Below, in pieces: positions 58,906 to 64,000 of a stretch of DNA of 64,000 nt. Position numbers and translations under genes: made by a program. The notes below the pieces were generated by a model that was not told the DNA's origin, made no database searches, and saw nothing but the letters and a program-made list of their open reading frames with translations. The stretch spans positions 123,108-187,107 of the forward strand of contig JAAYBR010000143.1 of assembly GCA_012730045.1 (NCBI GenBank), written 5' to 3'. The stretch's first letter is position 1. Each line of letters opens with the position of its first letter. Origin of the DNA: Candidatus Hydrogenedentota bacterium (lineage in GTDB: Bacteria; Hydrogenedentota; Hydrogenedentia; Hydrogenedentales; CAITNO01).

Positions 58906-59700
58906 TCACTCCCTCTCCGGGACGAACGACACCTTTGCGCCCGTCCCGAGGCCCAGGCGGCGCGCGGCGCTGCCGTCGCGCAGGGCCACCTCCAGGCGGC
59001 CCGTGCTGCCCGTGACGGCAACCAGCCCGCCGGGGTCGGCATCGCCGTAGGTGCGGCGGACGGGGATGCGGACGGGGTCGCCGGGAAGCTCCACGACCAC
59101 GGTCCCCCGGAGCTCCTCCCCGCCGGGGAGGTTCGTGACGGCGTTGCCGAATCGGTCCACATGCAGGACCTCGCCGGACATTCTTCCGGATGCATCCTTC
59201 GCGGGTTCGGGGAGGTAGAGCCGCAGTGGGCGCTCCTCCGCAGGCGGGCCGAGGCTCTCCACGGGATTCCCCAGGGCGAGCCAGGCGGCGGCGGGGGCGA
59301 ACACGTCGCGCCCATGAAAGGTGGCCCCGCGGCGTTGCGGAAATAGCGGGCACCGCTCAATGACATGCACCGCCTCCGGCGGCGTCCGCCGGAAGAACAG
59401 CGAGCACAGGCCGTTGTCGGGGAAGACCAGCGTGTGCCCACCCGCCCGCGCGGCCAGGGGGCGGCGCGTTGTGCCGACGCCGGGGTCCACCACGGCGACA
59501 TGCACCGCGCCCGCCGGAAACTCCGGCAGGGCGGCGTCGAGGAACAGGGTGGCCTCCACGAGGTTCTGCGGCGCGATTTCGTGGGTCAGGTCCACCACCG
59601 TCACCTCGGGACACCCCCGGAGCAGCACGCCCTTCATCGCGGCGACATAGGGGTCGCGCGTGCCGAAATCCGTCGTGAGGGTGACCAGTGCGGGCGTCAT
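58906..59700 (-). CDS. SAM hydrolase (S-adenosyl-L-methionine hydroxide adenosyltransferase, DUF62)
   Basis: 264 residues. The N-terminal signature LTTDFGTRDPYVAAMKG (8-24), the VVDPGVGTTRRPLA block (near 70-83), TFHGRDVFAPAAA and the C-terminal LHVDRFGNAVTNL belong to the SAM hydroxide adenosyltransferase family, relatives of fluorinase and chlorinase that use water instead of halide. The product would be adenosine plus methionine. The Asp-Arg-His water-activating set cannot be checked fully by eye, but the RD in HGRDVF is present. It is 9 bp behind the M24-fold gene, in one operon with the M20 dipeptidase. Confidence 0.9.
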   Translation of the reverse strand: MTPALVTLTTDFGTRDPYVAAMKGVLLRGCPEVTVVDLTHEIAPQNLVEATLFLDAALPEFPAGAVHVAVVDPGVGTTRRPLAARAGGHTLVFPDNGLCSLFFRRTPPEAVHVIERCPLFPQRRGATFHGRDVFAPAAAWLALGNPVESLGPPAEERPLRLYLPEPAKDASGRMSGEVLHVDRFGNAVTNLPGGEELRGTVVVELPGDPVRIPVRRTYGDADPGGLVAVTGSTGRLEVALRDGSAARRLGLGTGAKVSFVPERE

Positions 59701-59709
59701 GCCTCCCCC

Positions 59710-60900
59710 CTACTCCGCCATGCCCGACTTGACCGCCTCCACGGGCCGGCCGACCCGCTCGTCCAGATGCACCTGCGGCAGCGCCGAGGTCTCCGAGACG
59801 ATCTCGCGGGTGCCGTCGGGCAGCAGGATAAACGTGTCCTCGGACTTCACGCCGACGCCGGAGGGGTTCCAGGCGAAGGCCGATCCGAAGGGAACGTCGA
59901 GGCCGAAATGCGCCTTGAGCTTCGCGGGCCAGAACGTGTCCAACACGGGGAAGGGGCAGCCCGGCACGGCCTTGCAGGTGCGGCCCGCGTAGCCCGTGGC
60001 GCCACCCTGGTGGTGGTTGTGCCACTCGTTCTCCGGGAAGCCCATGCGGACATAGGCGTCGCGCAGGACGTCAAACACCTCGCCGAGCGTGCGGCCCGGC
60101 ACGGTGGCCTCCTGCACCAGGGCGTCCACCGCGCAGACGCGGTCGTAGGCGTCCGCAATCCCCGGGGGGAGGTCGCCGACGCGCTTGAAGCGGGTCAGGG
60201 AGACCACCAGCCCCTCGCGGAGGAAGCAGCCGACGACCATCACATAGCCGCGCACGCGGACCTCGTCGAGCCCCGTGCCGACGAGGGGGCCGACGGTGGG
60301 CAGCGGATGGCGGTATCTGGCGATGCGGCCGTCCGCGGCGACCAGCGACACGGGCACCTGGCAGCGGCGCAGGGCACCCTCATGCGCGAGGGCGGCGGCA
60401 ATGTCCGCCTCGGGCATCCCCTCCTCAATCGCGTCGAGGGTCGCCGTCATGGCTTCCGCCGCCAGCATGCCGAGCACGCGGTACTTGCCCAGCTCCTCCT
60501 CCGTGAGCAGGGCGCGCAGCACGGCCAGATCGCCGTGGACGTTCGGGCCGAGGGAGCCGTCGTCGGAGACGTTCTTCCCCTGAAAACGCGCGGCCGCAGC
60601 CTGCGCCGGGGTCGAGGTGAACCAGACATAGTCCACGGCCCCGCAGCCCAGCACGCCCAGTTCCTCGTCGAGGATGCGGGGCTTCTCGATGGTGTCGCCG
60701 ACGAAGCAGGCCGCGCCCTCGCGGGGGACATAGAGCGCGTTCGAGCCCAGATCCGCGTGGGTCCAGATGAAATTGCGGCGGCCGCCCGTCGCCATGGCGA
60801 AGTTGTCGGGCCGCGACAGCAGCACGCCGTCGAGCCCCTTCTCCCGCAGCCAGGTCTGCACAAGGGCCTGCCGGACGCTGAAGAGTTCCTTGTCGTTCAC
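59710..60900 (-). CDS. M24 'pita-bread' fold protein lacking the metal-site aspartates
   Basis: 396 residues from GTG 60900 with GGAG nine bases ahead. The N-terminal creatinase/prolidase domain (about 1-135) and the C-terminal M24 fold are recognisable. Where active aminopeptidases have the two metal-binding Asp (D.G....SD.TR) the protein reads VVGCFLREGLVVSLTRF, with hydrophobic residues at both. The histidine region reads NHHQGGATGYAGRT and a late Glu is kept (VKSEDTF). It is therefore probably not a metal-dependent peptidase; creatinase uses the same fold without metal. It lies between the M20 dipeptidase and SAM hydrolase genes. Confidence 0.8.
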   Translation of the reverse strand: MNDKELFSVRQALVQTWLREKGLDGVLLSRPDNFAMATGGRRNFIWTHADLGSNALYVPREGAACFVGDTIEKPRILDEELGVLGCGAVDYVWFTSTPAQAAAARFQGKNVSDDGSLGPNVHGDLAVLRALLTEEELGKYRVLGMLAAEAMTATLDAIEEGMPEADIAAALAHEGALRRCQVPVSLVAADGRIARYRHPLPTVGPLVGTGLDEVRVRGYVMVVGCFLREGLVVSLTRFKRVGDLPPGIADAYDRVCAVDALVQEATVPGRTLGEVFDVLRDAYVRMGFPENEWHNHHQGGATGYAGRTCKAVPGCPFPVLDTFWPAKLKAHFGLDVPFGSAFAWNPSGVGVKSEDTFILLPDGTREIVSETSALPQVHLDERVGRPVEAVKSGMAE

Positions 60901-60919
60901 GGGGTCAGTCTCCTTTGGG

Positions 60920-62290
60920 CTAAGCGCCGAGGGTTCCGACCCGGCGCAGGAAATCCGCGTACACGCCCACGCCGCGCATGAGCGTGGGCAGGTGCTGCCG
61001 CTCGTTGGGGCCGTGGATGCCGTCGTCCGGCAGGGCGAAGCCGAGCATGATCGAGTCCACGCCGAGTTTCTGCTGGAAGAAGGCGACCACGGGCACGCTG
61101 CCGCCCTCGCGCGTGAAGAGGGGCTTCTTCCCGAAGGCCGCCTCCAGGGCGTCCGCGGCGGCGCGCATGAAGGGCGATTTGCGGTTCATCACCGCGCCCG
61201 GCCCCAGAGAGTGGCATTTGAGGTCCCAGGACACGTCTCTGGGAAGGGCCTCCGCGAGGAAGTCGCGGAGCATGGCCTCCATCTCCTCCGGGCGCTGGTC
61301 GGGCACGAGGCGCATGGAGAGTTTCGCCGACGCCCGCGCGGGCAGGACTGTTTTGGCGCCCTGGCCGGTGAAGCCGCCCCAGATGCCGTTGACCTCCAGC
61401 GTGGGGCGCGCGCCCACGCGCTCCATGGTGGTGTAGCTCTTTTCGCCCTGGAGCGCCGCCGCGCCCGTCATGGCCATCCAGTCCTCCGGCGAGAAGGGCG
61501 TCTCGCCGATGAGCGCGCGCTCCTCGGCGTCCAGGGGCTGCACGCGGTCGTAGAAGCGCGGCAGGGTGACCCGGCCGTCGGCGTCGTGCAGGGCGGCGAG
61601 GGTCTCCGCCAGCACATGGATCGGGTTGCGGACCGAGCCGCCGAAGAGGCCGCTGTGCAGGTCGTGGCCCAGGGTGCGGACCTCCAGCTCGAAATAGGCG
61701 AGGCCGCGCAGGGCGTACACGATGGACGGCGTGTCCGGCGCGTGGACCCCCGCGTCGCAGTTCAGGACCACGTCGCAGGCGAGCATTTCCTTGTTCGCGT
61801 CCATGAATTCCGGCAGGTGCTGCGAGCCGATCTCCTCCGCCCCCTCCAGCAGGAACTTCAGGTTGACCGGGTAGGCCTCGCCCGCGTCGCGGAGGGCCTC
61901 CAGCCCCTTGAGCAGGGCGAAGAGCTGGCCCTTCATGTCCGACGCGCCGCGCGCGTAGATGAAGTCCCCGCGCACGTCGCCGTCAAAGGGGCCGCTGTCC
62001 CACTCGTTCAGCGGGTCCACGGGCTGCACGTCGTAGTGTCCGTACACCAGCACCGTTGGCCGGTCCCCCGCCTTCAGCCACTCGGCGCGCACGATGGGAT
62101 GCAGGGGCGTCTCGTGCAGGGTCACGGCGTCCATGCCCAGCCCGCGCAGGCGGTCACACAGCCACTCCGCCGTGCGGCGCACGTCGCCCGCGTGCTCGGG
62201 CAGCGTGGACACGCTGGGAATCGCCAAAAACTCCCGCAGTTCCGCCAGAACCTTCGGGGGGCACGCGCCCCCGGCGCCGTTTTCGCTCAT
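60920..62290 (-). CDS. M20-family metallodipeptidase (CNDP/PepV-like)
   Basis: 456 residues, cytoplasmic. Zinc ligands and active-site acid: His85 and Asp87 (VYGHYDVQPVDPLNEW), Asp118 (GASDMKG), Glu152/Glu153 (LEGAEEIGS), an Asp in LNCDAG, and His in the final IHGPNERQHL. The lid domain with LHSGLFGG is present. This is the beta-alanyl/general dipeptidase branch of M20 that cleaves dipeptides. It is the first gene of a three-gene unit with the M24-fold protein (19 bp gap) and the SAM hydrolase. Confidence 0.92.
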   Translation of the reverse strand: MSENGAGGACPPKVLAELREFLAIPSVSTLPEHAGDVRRTAEWLCDRLRGLGMDAVTLHETPLHPIVRAEWLKAGDRPTVLVYGHYDVQPVDPLNEWDSGPFDGDVRGDFIYARGASDMKGQLFALLKGLEALRDAGEAYPVNLKFLLEGAEEIGSQHLPEFMDANKEMLACDVVLNCDAGVHAPDTPSIVYALRGLAYFELEVRTLGHDLHSGLFGGSVRNPIHVLAETLAALHDADGRVTLPRFYDRVQPLDAEERALIGETPFSPEDWMAMTGAAALQGEKSYTTMERVGARPTLEVNGIWGGFTGQGAKTVLPARASAKLSMRLVPDQRPEEMEAMLRDFLAEALPRDVSWDLKCHSLGPGAVMNRKSPFMRAAADALEAAFGKKPLFTREGGSVPVVAFFQQKLGVDSIMLGFALPDDGIHGPNERQHLPTLMRGVGVYADFLRRVGTLGA

Positions 62291-62313
62291 GGATTATGCC
62301 TTTCCTTTGCGGT

Positions 62314-62355
62314 AAAAAAACGCGGGGCGGCAAGTGACGCGCACCCGCCGCCCCG
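62314..62355 (-). terminator. Rho-independent terminator of the small lipoprotein gene
   Basis: Read on the minus strand: a 9-bp stem CGGGGCGGC/GCCGCCCCG with a 15-nt loop (62323-62355), then a run of seven T (62314-62320). It separates the lipoprotein gene from the dipeptidase operon. Confidence 0.85.
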
Positions 62356-62379
62356 GAAAACTCCTGTGGGGACTGGGAA

Positions 62380-62802
62380 TTACAGGCCCGCGGCGTCCAG
62401 GCCGACCACCAGCCAGTTGCCGCCCTCGTTCGCAAACGTCAGCTCCAGGGTGACGGAGCCCGCGACGGTGTTCACGTCAATCGGGTACACCGTGGCCTTG
62501 TCGCCTTCCAGCTTGATCTCCATGTCCGTGGTGAGGATCTCGGCGCCCTCGAGGTAGCCCATGTCCTTGGCGTCGGACAGGAAGGACTGCGCGCCCGCCT
62601 TGTCCTTCCAGTCATAGTGCTCGAAGTTGCCGGAGAAGAAGGTCATGACCTTGTCAATGTCCTGCGCCTCCATGGCCACCTTCCACGCCGCGATCTGGTC
62701 CTTGATGGCGTCCTCGGGGCTCTTCTTCGCCGTCGTGGCGCAGCCCGTCATCACCGCCGCAAGCACGCACAACGCAACCGACATCACCGCAAGTTTCTTC
62801 AT
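62380..62802 (-). CDS. Lipoprotein with a SnoaL/NTF2-like fold
   Basis: 140 residues. A lipoprotein signal ends VMTGC, lipidating Cys21. The remainder has the NTF2-like order: helices (PEDAIKDQIAAWKVAMEAQDIDKV), FFSGNFEHYDW, a further helix, then strands (EILTTDMEIKLEGDKATVYPI, SVTLELTFANEGGNWLVVGL). Such domains bind small ligands or act as scaffolds; no function can be given. It has its own terminator and probably its own promoter in the spacer to the right. Confidence 0.82.
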   Translation of the reverse strand: MKKLAVMSVALCVLAAVMTGCATTAKKSPEDAIKDQIAAWKVAMEAQDIDKVMTFFSGNFEHYDWKDKAGAQSFLSDAKDMGYLEGAEILTTDMEIKLEGDKATVYPIDVNTVAGSVTLELTFANEGGNWLVVGLDAAGL

Positions 62803-63219
62803 GTTCCCGTCTCCTTGTGTTTAAGGGTTCAGCCCACATGCCCGTCCGTGGCACGAACTTCAAATATAGCCCACAGACCGCCCCCGCTGCAAGCGGCGGG
62901 AACAGGCCTGGATCGCCGGACAAGACGATGTGAGAGCCGTAGCCGGGGCGAGCAAGAGATTGCTTCAGGCGCTCCGCGCCTTCGCAATGACGGGAAAATG
63001 CCCGTCATGGCGAGCGAAGCGAAGCCATCTCGTTCCCGCCAACGCCCTGACAGACACGGCAATCCCCTGTCGAAACGCCCTGTGTCCTGCGCGTCCCATG
63101 GGTGAACGGACACCTCCAATGCCGCCGGAGTTTGCAGTGTGAAGACACAAGACACACGGTTCCCTTGCCCTCCGCTTTGCCCCGCCACAAGGGGACGTCA
63201 AACCTCCGGGCACCGGGGA
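62803..63219. other. Intergenic spacer with family A repeats
   Basis: No gene that I can support; a few short frames across 62930-63190 are translations of repeats. It holds two family A units between 62953 and 63048. The part 63050-63219 is unremarkable. Confidence 0.65.
62953..63048. repeat. Family A palindromic repeats, fifth locus
   Basis: A long-loop unit, GAG-ATTGC...GCAAT-GAC (62953-62991), is followed by an inverted unit GTC-ATGGC-(12 nt)-GCCAT-CTC (about 63004-63031) and its usual flank CGTTCCCGCCAACGCC. Both arm types stand next to each other. Confidence 0.82.
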
Positions 63220-63744
63220 TTACCTGGGAATCAGGTTGATATGGAAGACTTTGCCGTTTCTCAGGGTGAGGATCATTCCGAGTTCGCGGTATTGAAGCTC
63301 CTCCATCTCTCCCTGAGGCCGCGCGCTCGAGGGGTCGCCGTAGGCCGCGATGATCTGTTCGCGCCCGCTCAGCATGCCGATCCCCTCCGGGGTCTTGTAC
63401 CGGCAGGCCTTGATCAGCGCGTCGTCCTCGGATTCGGCGCAGACGCGTCCAAAGAGCATCTGGGATATCCCGCCCCGGTCATTGACGGTGAACGCCATGC
63501 CCAGGCTCATGTACTCCAGCGCGTTCTTTTGCAGCTTCCGCTCCGTAGGCCCCAGCGCCTGCTCAATCTGCGCGCTGGACGCGGTAAAGGGGATCGGCCC
63601 CCACCCTTCCCGGGGCTTGATGGTGAACTGGGCAATCTCCTCCTGCGTGAACCGGGGAAGAGGGGCCGCGGCCTTGTCCGGACCACAGGCGGTCAGCAAC
63701 AGCGCGACGGCCACGGCAGAAAGAACAACTGAACGCATCCCCAT
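63220..63744 (-). CDS. Hypothetical lipoprotein
   Basis: 174 residues. A lipoprotein signal ends LLTAC (Cys20). The mature part has alternating strands and helices (IPFTASSAQIEQALGP, FTVNDRGGISQMLFG, GIGMLSGREQIIAAYGDP, YRELGMILTLRNGKVFHINL). This pattern of a short helix followed by a D/N-G-P-type turn and an LGM.L...G.V..I strand recurs twice and resembles small beta-lactamase-inhibitor-like or SmpA/BamE-like lipoproteins, but I cannot assign it. AAGGAGG lies six bases before ATG 63744. Confidence 0.75.
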   Translation of the reverse strand: MGMRSVVLSAVAVALLLTACGPDKAAAPLPRFTQEEIAQFTIKPREGWGPIPFTASSAQIEQALGPTERKLQKNALEYMSLGMAFTVNDRGGISQMLFGRVCAESEDDALIKACRYKTPEGIGMLSGREQIIAAYGDPSSARPQGEMEELQYRELGMILTLRNGKVFHINLIPR

Positions 63745-63920
63745 ACAGAGCCTCCTTCTGTTGGATCTTCAGCAACATTCCCGCTCGCGGCGAGGCGCTC
63801 AATTATCGCACTCCCCCCCCCGATGCAAGCAGAGCGAGGCTACAGAGCAAAGTTCCTAGACCCTAAACCCCAGACCCTAGCAGCCTGTGGCAAAAGGCGG
63901 GCTTGCGGTAGTGTTTGTTA

Positions 63921-63949
63921 TTGACATATAGCTGTCGGTATGGTATGCT
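63921..63949 (+). promoter_or_regulatory. Strong promoter at the right edge
   Basis: A perfect TTGACA (63921-63926), a 17-bp spacer and TATGCT (63944-63949). GGGAG at 63966-63970 follows, nine bases before an ATG at 63980. Confidence 0.75.
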
Positions 63950-63979
63950 TCCCGTGAGGCCAACCGGGAGATGTCAGGC

Positions 63980-64000
63980 ATGGCAATGGGACGCGCGCGC
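63980..64000 (+). CDS. Start of a gene leaving the window (possibly a REP-associated transposase)
   Basis: Only seven codons are visible, MAMGRAR, with promoter and ribosome site in place. Short basic starts of this kind are common in REP-associated tyrosine transposases (TnpA-REP/RAYT), and the window is full of REP-like elements, but seven residues cannot prove it. Treat the identity as a guess; the existence of a gene is more secure. Confidence 0.4.

Noticed and set aside
59710..60900. Functional Xaa-Pro aminopeptidase (PepP/PepQ)
   Set aside because: Both metal-binding aspartates are replaced, so the usual catalytic centre cannot form.

Overview
The window is 64 kb of GC-rich bacterial DNA, densely packed with genes, with no rRNA, tRNA, CRISPR or prophage that I can see. 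The envelope is Gram-negative: a TolC-type outer-membrane factor with a MacA/MacB-like pump, two periplasmic HtrA/Deg proteases and many lipoprotein or Sec signals. The gene mix is a MoxR-Bat operon, a GldA plus fused GldFG transporter, Gfo/Idh/MocA, ThuA and large exported glycoside hydrolases, a CoA-disulfide-reductase-like enzyme and FprA. It suits an uncultured saprophyte of the Planctomycetes/Lentisphaerae/Hydrogenedentes sort. The phylum is an inference from gene content; no marker gene here fixes it.

Layout. 1-631: cut-off exported alpha/beta hydrolase. 632-1138: repeat array. 1139-3526: U32/RlhA-like protein. 3527-6010: rearranged, repeat-rich tract with an orphan lower-GC gene. 6011-11835: MFS carrier, rimO, and an overlapping sodium-symporter/nucleoside-transporter pair. 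12191-19110: GldA-type ATPase, GldF-GldG fusion, DUF4340 protein, HtrA protease. 19291-22283: Fur-family regulator, ferritin, 2-Cys peroxiredoxin, APH-fold kinase. 22318-37853 (minus strand): aldo/keto reductase, then a run of 13 tightly packed genes read from 37853 down to 23432 (BatD-like protein, MoxR, GxxExxY-like protein, DUF58, membrane protein, BatA, BatB, TPR protein, Q/E-rich protein, BatD, BatE, GlnD, DegP). 38265-42602: Gfo/Idh oxidoreductase, glutathione peroxidase, EF-G paralogue. 42902-51563 (minus): ThuA protein, glycoside hydrolase, then permease-ATPase-adaptor-TolC. 51776-56325: CoA-disulfide-reductase/rhodanese protein and a family 2 glycoside hydrolase. 56526-62290 (minus): acyltransferase with FprA, then SAM hydrolase, M24-fold protein and M20 dipeptidase. 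62380-63744 (minus): two small lipoproteins. A strong promoter and a start codon at 63980 begin a gene that runs off the right edge.

How genes work together. Iron and peroxide functions recur: Fur-type regulator, ferritin, peroxiredoxin, glutathione peroxidase, CoA-disulfide reductase. The Bat run should build a membrane complex of VWA proteins serviced by the MoxR ATPase; unusually it is continuous, through 4-bp overlaps, with the nitrogen sensor GlnD and a periplasmic protease. The exported hydrolases, ThuA and Gfo/Idh proteins with the nearby carriers suggest carbohydrate scavenging.

The most striking non-coding signal is a set of small structured repeats between genes. Several are about 70-90 bp, made of two inverted arms. 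Each arm is itself a hairpin with a GTAG foot, and the hairpins are kept by compensatory changes, as in REP/REPIN elements. A second palindromic family shows the same kind of covariation at five loci. A third marks the footprint of a tandem duplication that joined the start of the MFS gene in frame to the end of the U32 gene.
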